Position numbers and translations under genes: made by a program. Under the pieces are notes generated by a model. It did no database searches. It worked only from the letters and a program-made list of their open reading frames with translations, and was not told the origin of the DNA. From Pseudomonas multiresinivorans (GTDB taxonomy: Bacteria; Pseudomonadota; Gammaproteobacteria; Pseudomonadales; Pseudomonadaceae), in assembly GCF_012971725.1 (NCBI RefSeq), contig NZ_CP048833.1, forward strand, positions 5,456,001-5,520,000: DNA of 64,000 nt, given 5' to 3'. Numbering within the stretch: position 1 is the stretch's first letter; the number at the start of each line of letters is the position of its first letter. This document shows, one piece after another, positions 7,330-15,223 of this stretch.

Positions 7330-8634
7330 TTAGAGGATATTGGCGTAATCCGCCTCGATGCGGTCGAGGCTGAGGTGGTTGAGGAAGTTCGAGAAGCACA
7401 TCCACGCCGACAGTGCGTTGAGGTCGCGGAACTGTGGCGGCAGGTACTTGGGCGGTACCACCAGGCCCTCGTCCACCAGTTGGCGCAGGGTGCGCATGTC
7501 TTCCAGGGTGGCCTTGCCGCAGAACAGCAGCGGGATCTGCTCCAGCTTGCCCTTGCGCACGGCGAGCTGGATGTAGTTGTAGATCAGGATGAAGCCCTTG
7601 AGGTACGACAGGTCCTTGGTGAACGGCAGGCCCGACGGCGTCGAACCGCGGAACACCCGGCTGGCGTTCTGGTAGCTGCTTTCCGCGCTGTAGTTCTGCT
7701 CGCGGTAGAAGTTGAACACTTCCAGGAAGTCCGCGCCCTCCTCCGCCATGTGGATGGCGCGGGTGCGGTTGGTGAGCTTGCGCAGGCGCGTCGGGTAGGA
7801 GGCGAAGGCGATCACTTCCATCAGGATCGCCAGGCCTTCCTGGGTCACGGTGGACGACGGCGGGCCCTTGGCGAGGAAGGTGCAGATCGGCTGGTTGAGG
7901 CCATTGAGCGTGGTGCCGACGTGCACCAGGCCTTCGTGGACTTCCAGCGCGCGCACGTCGCGCTCGTTGAACATGGCGTCGGCACGCACCTTGATGTAAT
8001 CGGCGCCGGCCGCCGCGTCAGCGACGATGCCGTCGGACTCGAAGACGCGGATGGTGTCCTCTTTGCCGTCGAACACCTTGTTGAGGCGTTCCTGCAACAT
8101 CCGCACCGCGTCGCTGGCGGTAAGGGTCTTGGGATCGTCCTTGAGGTCGCCTCGGTCGGCGATGTTGTTCAGGTAGTCCGAGAGCATCAGGCCGAGGTCC
8201 GCCAGGGTCGGATCGCCGGCATGAAAAGCATCGGAGGCCGAGCCGTAGAGTTCCTGGGAAATCAGCCCAAAGTCCTGGGTGCCGCGTGCTTCGAGCATGC
8301 GGATGACCATGCGGTATTCCTTGCACATGCGCCGCATGATCTGCCCAACCGGGTTGAACTGTCCCAGGTGGCGGGTGATATCGCGCTCGATGTTCTGGAA
8401 TTCCTGCTTCTTCGCGCTGCTGTCGAAGGACAGTGGGCGACTGTCATAGTAGCTGCGGTCGACCTTGGGCGCGTGCTTGCCGCGGCCCTTGAGGAAGTCG
8501 TCGCGGATGCTGTCATCCCACTTGATGGCATCGAGTACGCGGATCGGTGTCTGCGCCTCGACGATCCGATCGGACAGGCTGCGGATGATCTGCTGGTACT
8601 CGTTGGGCGTGGACTTCTTGCGCCGTGGGGTCAT
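7330..8634 (-). CDS. QEGLA-motif (DUF1704/MATCAP-like) putative zinc metallopeptidase
   Basis: A 434-residue member of the DUF1704 family, annotated in bacteria only as flavohaemoglobin-expression-modulating QEGLA-motif proteins. The name-giving VTQEGLA sits at 263-269. About 30 residues earlier is HEGLVH (233-238), an HExxxH pattern; with Glu266 of QEGLA it gives the two-His/one-Glu zinc site plus general-base Glu234 of the eukaryotic relative MATCAP, a tubulin tyrosine carboxypeptidase. The bacterial substrate is unknown. There is no signal peptide, so it should be cytoplasmic. Its ATG overlaps the TGA of the upstream lipoprotein gene. P. aeruginosa equivalent: PA3696. Confidence 0.85.
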   Translation of the reverse strand: MTPRRKKSTPNEYQQIIRSLSDRIVEAQTPIRVLDAIKWDDSIRDDFLKGRGKHAPKVDRSYYDSRPLSFDSSAKKQEFQNIERDITRHLGQFNPVGQIMRRMCKEYRMVIRMLEARGTQDFGLISQELYGSASDAFHAGDPTLADLGLMLSDYLNNIADRGDLKDDPKTLTASDAVRMLQERLNKVFDGKEDTIRVFESDGIVADAAAGADYIKVRADAMFNERDVRALEVHEGLVHVGTTLNGLNQPICTFLAKGPPSSTVTQEGLAILMEVIAFASYPTRLRKLTNRTRAIHMAEEGADFLEVFNFYREQNYSAESSYQNASRVFRGSTPSGLPFTKDLSYLKGFILIYNYIQLAVRKGKLEQIPLLFCGKATLEDMRTLRQLVDEGLVVPPKYLPPQFRDLNALSAWMCFSNFLNHLSLDRIEADYANIL

Positions 8635-9194
8635 TGCTTTTCTCCCGGGGTCACGCGCGAGAAGCGCAGCGCTTCGACAAACACGTCGGAATTGGCCGGA
8701 TCATTCAGGTAGGCGATGACGTCGGCGAGCGGGCTGCTCACCAGCGCACCGGCACCCTGCTCGGTGTCGACCTTCTCGCCCTTGAGCGCGCCTTCCTTCA
8801 TGTCCTGCAGGATATGGTCGACATCCAGGTTATAGATCACCAGTTCGTCCTTGTCGGTGATCTCGAAGCCGGCCAGGGCGAAGTTGCCGCCCATGCTCTT
8901 CGGCAACCCGGCCGAGAGGTACCAGCGACTGCCGTGATGGGCGACGGTGAAGCCGAAGTCCTCGACACTGTCGGTGTTGTCCTTGCTGTCGACGTAGCTG
9001 AGCGCACGGTAGAGATTGGAGCCGGAGCGGGTGACCTCGAGGAACTGCTCCTCGCCGTACTCGTCCACACGCGACCACTGGCCCAGCAGGTGAGCCGGCG
9101 CGGGCTCGTTGGCCGGAATCGGGGCCTTGAACGTCACCAGGCAGCCACTGAGCAGGCAGATGCTCAACAGCAGCAGTGCACGCCAGACTTTCAT
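8631..9194 (-). CDS. Hypothetical lipoprotein (PA3697-like)
   Basis: A 187-residue lipoprotein of unknown function. The ATG at 9194 follows AAGGAGG at good spacing; the GTG codon just before it would sit too close. The signal peptide ends in LLSGC (Cys18). The mature protein reads like a small beta-rich, lipocalin- or calycin-like domain (LLGQWSRVDEYGEE start, alternating hydrophobic strands), which is only an impression. It is co-transcribed with the QEGLA gene through a four-base ATGA overlap and probably belongs functionally with it, although one acts in the envelope and the other has no export signal. Confidence 0.78.
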   Translation of the reverse strand: MKVWRALLLLSICLLSGCLVTFKAPIPANEPAPAHLLGQWSRVDEYGEEQFLEVTRSGSNLYRALSYVDSKDNTDSVEDFGFTVAHHGSRWYLSAGLPKSMGGNFALAGFEITDKDELVIYNLDVDHILQDMKEGALKGEKVDTEQGAGALVSSPLADVIAYLNDPANSDVFVEALRFSRVTPGEKQ

Positions 9195-9256
9195 CACGCC
9201 CTCCTTAGGTCCGGATGCCTTCTCATGCGATACGCGCAGGCGCCCGGAGTTCCGAC

Positions 9257-9283
9257 ACGAAAACCCCGCCGGATGGCGGGGTT
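9257..9283 (-). terminator. Intrinsic terminator after the TetR gene
   Basis: On the minus strand AACCCCGCC-ATCC-GGCGGGGTT is followed by TTCG-T. It separates the TetR gene from the lipoprotein/QEGLA operon. The T-tract is short. Confidence 0.7.
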
Positions 9284-9301
9284 GGAATGCTGCAGCCGGG
9301 G

Positions 9302-10024
9302 CTACAAACCCATCACCAGGTCGAGGTAGCGGCTAAGGATGGCACGCATTTCCTCGATCTGCAGGTGGTCGGCGCCGTCCAGCAGGCCCTGATACTCCAT
9401 CTGCAGGATGATGGCCGTCAACACCCGGGCATCCTGCTCGGGCTGCTTTGAACCGAGCACTTCGAAGAAATGCACCACGCCCAGGGACAGAATTCGCCGG
9501 TGGCGCTGCGCCAGATCGCTGAGGCTGGGGTTGAGCAGCGCCTCCTGGCGGAAGGCCTGTTCGGCCAGCAGATGCTCGCGGCGCTCGTTGAGCTGGACCA
9601 TCACGTACTGGATCGCCAGCTCGACGATATTCGCGGTCAGTTCGCGGCGCGCCTGCGGGTCGTCCTGGGCGAGACCGGCGGCCATGGCCTGGAGGTCACC
9701 CTCGACGCTGCCCCAGAAGGTCGACAGAGCTTCGGCGCTGCGTTCGACGAAGAGCGCGAAGGTATCGGTGATGAGGTCCTGGATGTCCTTGAAGTAGTAG
9801 GTGGTGGCCGACAGCGGCACGCCGGCCTCGGCGGCCACGGCACGGTGGCGTACGGCGCGGACGCCATCGCGCACGATGATCCGCAGCGCGGCGTCGAGGA
9901 TCGCCTGGCGGCGCTGCTCGCTGCCTTGGCGGCTGGCCTTGCGGCCCTGGTATTTGACACTTTCGGCGATGGCGCTGGCGACTTGCGCGGCACTGTCTCG
10001 CGGGGACACTGGGGTCACGGGCAT
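9302..10024 (-). CDS. TetR-family transcriptional regulator (PA3699-like)
   Basis: About 240 residues. The N-terminal helix-turn-helix is typical: RRQAILDAALRIIVRDGV, then RAVAAEAGVPLSATTYYFKD. The C-terminal ligand domain is helical and unassigned. The start is uncertain: the ATG at 10024 has GGAGG only two bases away, and an upstream ATG at 10054 would add ten residues; both leave the DNA-binding domain intact. An N-terminal tail of about 30 residues before the HTH is unusual but common in this orthologue group. It is transcribed alone toward the lipoprotein operon, from which a terminator separates it. Confidence 0.85.
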   Translation of the reverse strand: MPVTPVSPRDSAAQVASAIAESVKYQGRKASRQGSEQRRQAILDAALRIIVRDGVRAVRHRAVAAEAGVPLSATTYYFKDIQDLITDTFALFVERSAEALSTFWGSVEGDLQAMAAGLAQDDPQARRELTANIVELAIQYVMVQLNERREHLLAEQAFRQEALLNPSLSDLAQRHRRILSLGVVHFFEVLGSKQPEQDARVLTAIILQMEYQGLLDGADHLQIEEMRAILSRYLDLVMGL

Positions 10025-10241
10025 TACCTCCGACGGCGCGGCCTGATGGCGCATTGTTCGAGCTTTTCTGTGGGAAAACAATCGCCGCCATGTGGCTGCG
10101 ACACCGGCGCACGAAGCAGGCCGCGAGGCAGAGCAGGCGGCAGGGAGTCAGGCCTGGGTGTATGACGTGCCACATAGCGCACGAGCCACGGCAATGACCT
10201 GCATTTCGTCGGATGGTATACCGCCAGAATCCCAGGCATCT

Positions 10242-10267
10242 GCAGGAGCGAGCAGGCTCGCTCCTGC
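10242..10267. repeat. Minimal family A palindrome
   Basis: A compact hairpin made only of the arms GCAGGAGCGAGC and GCTCGCTCCTGC, in the gap between lysS and the TetR gene. Confidence 0.7.
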
Positions 10268-10284
10268 GAATAACAACGGAAACG

Positions 10285-10310
10285 AAAAAGGCCGCCCGAG
10301 GGCGGCCTTT
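10285..10310 (-). terminator. Intrinsic terminator after lysS
   Basis: The stem AAAGGCCGCC / GGCGGCCTTT is followed on the minus strand by a T-run. It lies 18 bases past the lysS stop and ends the prfB-lysS transcript. Confidence 0.9.
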
Positions 10311-10327
10311 CTTTCCAGTTCCTGCGC

Positions 10328-11833
10328 TTACGCCTGCGGGCGCATGTGCGGGAACAGGATGACGTCGCGGATCGACGGCGAGTTGGTCAGCAGCATCACC
10401 AGGCGGTCGATACCGATACCTTCGCCGGCGGTGGGCGGCATACCGTATTCCAGCGCGTTGACGAAGTCGGCGTCGTAGTGCATCGCCTCGTCGTCACCGG
10501 CGTCCTTCTCCTTCACCTGCAGCATGAAGCGCTCGGCCTGGTCTTCGGCGTCGTTGAGCTCGGAGTAGGCGTTGGCGATCTCGCGGCCACCGATGAACAG
10601 TTCGAAGCGGTCGGTGACGCTCGGGTCGTTGTCGTTGCGGCGGGCCAGTGGGGAGACTTCGAACGGGTACTGGGTGATGAAGTGCGGCTGCTCCAGCTTG
10701 TGCTCGACCAGCTCTTCGAAAATCATCACCTGCAGCTTGCCCAGGCCTTCGTGGCCGAGAACCTTGGCGCCGGCCTTCTTGGCGATGGCGCGGGCCTTCT
10801 CGAGGTCGGTCAGGTCAGCCGCGGTGAGTTCCGGGTTGTACTTGAGGATGGCATCGAACACGGACAGGCGGGCGAACGGCTCGCCGAAGTGGAAGACCTT
10901 GTCGCCGTAGGGCACGTCGGTGCTGCCGAGCACGGCCTGGGCCAGCTCGCGGAACAGCTCCTCGGTCAGGTCCATGTTGTCTTCGTAGTCGGCGTAGGCC
11001 TGGTAGAACTCGAGCATGGTGAACTCGGGGTTGTGCCGGGTCGAGACGCCTTCGTTACGGAAGTTGCGGTTGATCTCGAAGACCTTCTCGAAGCCACCGA
11101 CCACCAGGCGCTTGAGGTACAGCTCCGGGGCGATACGCAGGAACATGGCCATGTCCAGCGCGTTGTGGTGGGTTTCGAAGGGCTTGGCCGCCGCGCCGCC
11201 GGGGATGGTCTGCAGCATCGGGGTTTCCACTTCGAGGAAGCCGCGATCGGAGAGGAAGCGACGGATGTGGGCGATGACCTGCGAACGCACGCGGAAGGTG
11301 TGGCGGGTTTCCTCGTTGACGATCAGGTCGACGTAGCGCTGGCGGTAGCGCTGCTCGGTGTCGGTCAGGCCGTGGTGCTTGTCCGGCAGCGGGCGCAGGG
11401 ACTTGGTCAGCAGGCGCACGCTGGTCATCTCGACGTACAGGTCGCCCTTGCCGGAACGGGCCAGGGTGCCTTCGGCGCCGATGATGTCGCCCAGGTCCCA
11501 GGTCTTGATCTCGGCCAGGGTCTCTTCGGGCAGGGTCTTGCGGTTCACGTAGACCTGCAGACGGCCGCTGCTGTCCTGCAGGACGATGAAGGAGCCGCGG
11601 TTGAGCATGATGCGACCGGCAACCTTGACCGGGATGGCGGCTGCTTCCAGCTCTTCCTTGGTCGCGGTTTCGTACTGTTTCTGCAGGTCCGCGAAGTAGT
11701 TCTCGCGGCGGAAGTCGTTCGGGAAGGCGATGGCCTTGGCTTCACGCACGGCGGCAAGCTTTTCCTTGCGCTGGGCGATCAGCTTGTTTTCTTCCTGTTG
11801 CAGTTCGGTCTGGTCGAGTTGTTGGTCGCTCAT
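10328..11833 (-). CDS. lysS: Lysyl-tRNA synthetase, class II
   Basis: Charges tRNA-Lys with lysine. At 501 residues it is full length. The N-terminal OB-fold anticodon-binding domain spans about 65-170. Class II motifs are clear: motif 2 in FEINRNFRNEG with HNPEFTMLEFY, and motif 3 in GEGIGIDRLVMLL near the C-terminus. It follows prfB in the same direction with 132 bases between, the usual prfB-lysS operon. The ATG at 11833 is the only reasonable start. A strong terminator lies downstream. Confidence 0.98.
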   Translation of the reverse strand: MSDQQLDQTELQQEENKLIAQRKEKLAAVREAKAIAFPNDFRRENYFADLQKQYETATKEELEAAAIPVKVAGRIMLNRGSFIVLQDSSGRLQVYVNRKTLPEETLAEIKTWDLGDIIGAEGTLARSGKGDLYVEMTSVRLLTKSLRPLPDKHHGLTDTEQRYRQRYVDLIVNEETRHTFRVRSQVIAHIRRFLSDRGFLEVETPMLQTIPGGAAAKPFETHHNALDMAMFLRIAPELYLKRLVVGGFEKVFEINRNFRNEGVSTRHNPEFTMLEFYQAYADYEDNMDLTEELFRELAQAVLGSTDVPYGDKVFHFGEPFARLSVFDAILKYNPELTAADLTDLEKARAIAKKAGAKVLGHEGLGKLQVMIFEELVEHKLEQPHFITQYPFEVSPLARRNDNDPSVTDRFELFIGGREIANAYSELNDAEDQAERFMLQVKEKDAGDDEAMHYDADFVNALEYGMPPTAGEGIGIDRLVMLLTNSPSIRDVILFPHMRPQA

Positions 11834-11878
11834 GGTCGTCTATCTGCCTGGCGTCGGTTCATTCAATTTTGGGGAGTT

Positions 11879-11951
11879 GTAGGAGCGAGGGGGGCGCCTA
11901 GCCCTTGCTCGCGAAACTCTTCATCGGGTTCGCGAGCAAGCTCGCTCCTAC
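11879..11951. repeat. REP-type palindrome, family A, within the prfB-lysS operon
   Basis: The left arm GTAGGAGCGAG carries the same GGGGGGCGCCTAG insert as the copy near 600, facing TTCGCGAGCAAGCTCGCTCC. It lies in the intercistronic gap, so the hairpin is transcribed and could affect mRNA stability between prfB and lysS. Confidence 0.85.
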
Positions 11952-11965
11952 AGTAGAGCTCTGCG

Positions 11966-13061
11966 TCAGAGCCCTTGTTTGAGGCTGGCCTCGAGATATT
12001 CGTTGAGGTCGCCGTCGAGCACCTTGTCGCAATCGCTGCGTTCCACGCCGGTACGCAGGTCCTTGATGCGCGACTGGTCGAGCACGTAGGAACGGATCTG
12101 GTGGCCCCAGCCGATATCGGACTTGGTCTCCTCCAGCGCCTGCGAGGCGGCGTTGCGCTTCTGCATCTCCTGCTCGTACAACCGGGCCCGCAGCATCTTC
12201 ATGGCGGTGTCCTTGTTGGCGTGCTGGGAGCGTTCGTTCTGGCACGCCACCACGGTGTTGGTCGGCACGTGGGTGATACGCACCGCGGAGTCGGTGGTGT
12301 TCACGTGCTGACCGCCCGCGCCGGAGGAGCGGTAGGTGTCGATGCGCAGATCGGCCGGGTTGATCTCGATCTCGATGTTGTCGTCGATTTCCGGCGAGAC
12401 GAACACTGCGGTGAACGAAGTGTGGCGGCGGTTGCCGGAGTCGAACGGGCTCTTGCGCACCAGACGGTGCACGCCGATCTCGGTGCGCAGCCAACCGAAG
12501 GCGTACTCGCCCTTGATGTGCACGGTGGCGCCCTTGATGCCGGCGACTTCGCCTTCGGACAGCTCGACGATCTCGGCATCGAAGCCGTTCTTGTCGGCCC
12601 AGCGCAGGTACATGCGCAGCAGCATGTTGGCCCAGTCCTGGGCTTCGGTGCCGCCGGAGCCGGCCTGGATATCCAGGTAGGCGTTGTTGGGGTCCATCTC
12701 GCCGCTGAACATGCGGCGGAACTCGAGCTTCTCGAGGATCTCGCGCAGGCGCTGAACTTCGGCTTCGACGTCGCCGACGGCGCCTTCGTCATTCTCCTCG
12801 ACCGCCATGTCGAGCAGGTCGCGGGAGTCGGCCAGACCGCCGGTGAGCTCGTCGAGGGTCTCGACGATCTGCGCCAGCATGGCGCGCTCGCGGCCCAGAT
12901 TCTGGGCGTATTCGGGCTTGTTCCAGACCGCCGGGTCTTCCAGCTCGCGGTTTACTTCGATCAGACGATCATGTTTCAGATCGTAGTCAAAGATACCCCC
13001 GAATCGACTGGGTACGGTCGGTGAGGTCCTTGATGCTGTTGAGGATCGGTTGGATTTCCAT
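11966..13061 (-). CDS. prfB: Peptide chain release factor 2, with programmed +1 frameshift
   Basis: Releases finished proteins at UGA and UAA. The gene starts at the ATG at 13061; after 24 codons (ending at 12990) an in-frame UGA at 12987-12989 interrupts it. The ribosome must slip +1 at CUU-UGA-C and continue from 12988, giving a 364-residue protein, the normal RF2 length. The upstream internal Shine-Dalgarno-like GGGGGT is present at the canonical place. The SPF stop-recognition motif is at 204-206 and the catalytic GGQ at 249-251. This is the classical autoregulation: low RF2 favours frameshifting. A caller ignoring the slip would start wrongly near 12880. Confidence 0.97.
12986..13001 (-). 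promoter_or_regulatory. RF2 recoding site (internal SD plus CUU UGA C slippery stop)
   Basis: The minus strand reads CGGGGGTATCTTTGAC, matching the almost invariant bacterial prfB frameshift signal. The SD-like GGGGG lies three bases before CTT, where it promotes slippage rather than initiation. Confidence 0.96.
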
Positions 13062-13180
13062 GGCGGGCATCTCTCACGGGTAAAGGGCGTAGAAAAGCCG
13101 GCAAGTATACGTGATTTTTCGCCGCCTTTTCAGGCTTTGCGACAAAGCACGCCCACCGTTTTCGCGCCCTCCCCGCCCGC

Positions 13181-14191
13181 TCAACCGGCGATGGCCACCT
13201 GGTTGCGCCCGCCGTGCTTGGCGTTGTAGAGCGCCTGGTCGGCCAGTTCGATGAGCTGGCGGCAGGCCTGCCCGGCCTGGGGGATCAGCGTCGCCACGCC
13301 GATGCTGATGGTCAGCGACGAGCCCGGGGTGGGCAGTTCGTGGCGGATGTTCAGGTCCTGCACCAGGCGCCGCAGCTTCTCCGCCAGCAGGCGTGCGCCG
13401 CCGGGAGAGGTGTTGGGCAGGACCATGACGAACTCCTCGCCGCCGTAGCGCGCCGGCAGGTCCGAGGGGCGGCTGGCGCTGGCGCGGATCGCTCCGGCCA
13501 CCTGGCGCAGCGCCTCGTCGCCCTGCACGTGGCCGAAGGTGTCGTTGTAGGCCTTGAAGTGGTCGACATCCATCAGCAGGATCGACAGCTGGGTCTGCTC
13601 ACGCAGGCCGCGGCGCCACTCCATTTCCAGGTATTCGTCGAAGTGCCGGCGGTTGGACAGCCCGGTGAGGCCGTCGGAATTCATCAGCCGCTGCAGCACC
13701 AGGTTGGTTTCCAGCAACTGCTGCTGGCTCTCGCGCAGGGCCCGGTAGGCCTCGTCGCGCTGCAGCAGCGCCAGGTAGGAGCGCGAGTGGTAGCGCACCC
13801 GCGCGATCAACTCGATGGCGTCGGGCAGCTTGACCAGGTAGTCGTTAGCGCCGGCGGCGAACGCCGCGCTCTTCACCGCCGGGTCTTCCTTGGTCGACAG
13901 GACGATGATCGGCAGGTCACGCGTAGCCGGATTGGCACGGTACTCGCGCACCAGCGAGAGGCCGTCGGCGCCGGGCATCACCAGGTCCTGGAGGATCACC
14001 GTGGGCTTGATCTGGATGGCCAGGGCAATGGCCTGGTGCGGATCGGAGCAGAAATGGAAGTCGATGCTGGGGTCGTCCGCCAGCGCGCGGCGCACGGCTT
14101 CGCCGATCATCGGCTGATCGTCCACCAGCAGCACCATCACAGCGGAATCGCCTGGGATGTTCACGGGGTAGTCACTCGTCAAAGGGTTCAT
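13181..14191 (-). CDS. wspR: WspR diguanylate cyclase response regulator
   Basis: The output of the Wsp pathway; makes cyclic di-GMP when phosphorylated by WspE, promoting surface attachment. I chose the ATG at 14191 (336 aa) with GGAG upstream; a GTG eight codons earlier abuts the wspF stop. The receiver domain spans about 15-135 with phosphoacceptor Asp69 in LQDLVMPG; a helical linker follows; the GGDEF domain (about 170-335) carries an active GGEEF (250-254). The inhibitory I-site RxxD is present (Arg241 to Asp244), so product inhibition is expected. It is the last gene of the wsp operon. Confidence 0.96.
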   Translation of the reverse strand: MNPLTSDYPVNIPGDSAVMVLLVDDQPMIGEAVRRALADDPSIDFHFCSDPHQAIALAIQIKPTVILQDLVMPGADGLSLVREYRANPATRDLPIIVLSTKEDPAVKSAAFAAGANDYLVKLPDAIELIARVRYHSRSYLALLQRDEAYRALRESQQQLLETNLVLQRLMNSDGLTGLSNRRHFDEYLEMEWRRGLREQTQLSILLMDVDHFKAYNDTFGHVQGDEALRQVAGAIRASASRPSDLPARYGGEEFVMVLPNTSPGGARLLAEKLRRLVQDLNIRHELPTPGSSLTISIGVATLIPQAGQACRQLIELADQALYNAKHGGRNQVAIAG

Positions 14192-14215
14192 CTGATGGGG
14201 CTCCGTAGCCTGCAC

Positions 14216-15223
14216 TCAGGCGCAGACTTCAGCGAGTCTTCGGGCGATGTCGCCCAGCGCGCGAATCTCCACGGCGGCACCGATCGCCGCCGCGGCCTTG
14301 GGCATACCGTACACGGCGCTGCTGGCCTGGTCCTGGGCCAGCGTCAAGAAACCGCGTTCGCGCATGCGCTTCAATCCCTCGGCGCCGTCCCGGCCCATGC
14401 CGGTCAGCAGCACACCGACTGCATCACCGGACCAGTACTCCACCACGCTGTCGAAAAACACATCGATGGATGGCCGGTAGATGTGGCCGCTGGGTTCGGC
14501 GGTGTAGGCCAGTTCGCCGCCCTTGACCAGCCGGATATGGTGATTGGTGCCGGCCAGCAGCACGCAGCCCGGCTGCGGCGGCTCGCCGTTGCGCGCCAGG
14601 CGCACGGGAATCTTCGACTGGGTGGAGAGCCACTCGGCCATGCCGGCGGCAAACACCTCGTCGACGTGCTGGACGACCACGATGGCCGCCGGGAAATCCG
14701 CCGGCAGCTTCGCGAAGAGGTCCGCCAGCGCCGCCGGGCCGCCCGCCGAAGAGCCGATGGCGACCAGCTTGCGAGCACCGCCGCCCTTGCGCGCCGGCAC
14801 CGTACTGGTGGCAGGGCGGCTGTCGCGCGGGGCATTGAGCCAGGCCAGGTTCTGCAGCTTGCGCAGCAACGGGCGAGCCGCCTCGGCGGGGTCGCCGGCG
14901 CCCATGCTCGGAGTATTCACCGCGTCCACCGCGCCATTGCCCATGGCGTCGAACACGCGGCTCATGTTCTGTTCCAGGTCGACCGTGACGACGATGATCG
15001 CGCAGGGGCTCTGGGCCATGATCCGGCGCGTGGCCTCGACGCCATCCATCACCGGCATCAGCAGGTCCATGAGGACCACGTCGGGCTTGTGCACCGCGCA
15101 CATTTCCAGCGCTTCGGCGCCGTTGGCGGCGACCCAGACGATGCGGTGCGCCGGCTCGAAGGCGAGCGCGCGGCGCATCGCCTCCACCGCCAGCGGCATA
15201 TCGTTGACTATCCCTATCTTCAC
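14216..15223 (-). CDS. wspF: WspF, CheB-type methylesterase response regulator
   Basis: Removes methyl groups from the WspA receptor and so damps signalling; its loss in other pseudomonads gives wrinkly, high-c-di-GMP colonies. At 335 residues it has a receiver domain with Asp53 (VVLMDLLMP), a linker, and a CheB catalytic domain showing the Ser in IGSSAGGP, the His in VVVQHVDE and the Asp in GMGRDGAEG. It starts at a GTG that overlaps the wspE stop (GTGA), so translation is coupled. All catalytic residues look intact, so no loss-of-function mutation is apparent. Confidence 0.96.
   Translation of the reverse strand: MKIGIVNDMPLAVEAMRRALAFEPAHRIVWVAANGAEALEMCAVHKPDVVLMDLLMPVMDGVEATRRIMAQSPCAIIVVTVDLEQNMSRVFDAMGNGAVDAVNTPSMGAGDPAEAARPLLRKLQNLAWLNAPRDSRPATSTVPARKGGGARKLVAIGSSAGGPAALADLFAKLPADFPAAIVVVQHVDEVFAAGMAEWLSTQSKIPVRLARNGEPPQPGCVLLAGTNHHIRLVKGGELAYTAEPSGHIYRPSIDVFFDSVVEYWSGDAVGVLLTGMGRDGAEGLKRMRERGFLTLAQDQASSAVYGMPKAAAAIGAAVEIRALGDIARRLAEVCA

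Noticed and set aside
12881..13061. prfB as a truncated gene or pseudogene
   Set aside because: The in-frame UGA is the normal programmed frameshift site; frame and length are correct after a +1 slip.
13134..13149. GCTTTG-N3-CAAAGC hairpin as a wsp operon terminator
   Set aside because: The stem is only six bases and no T-tract follows on the minus strand.
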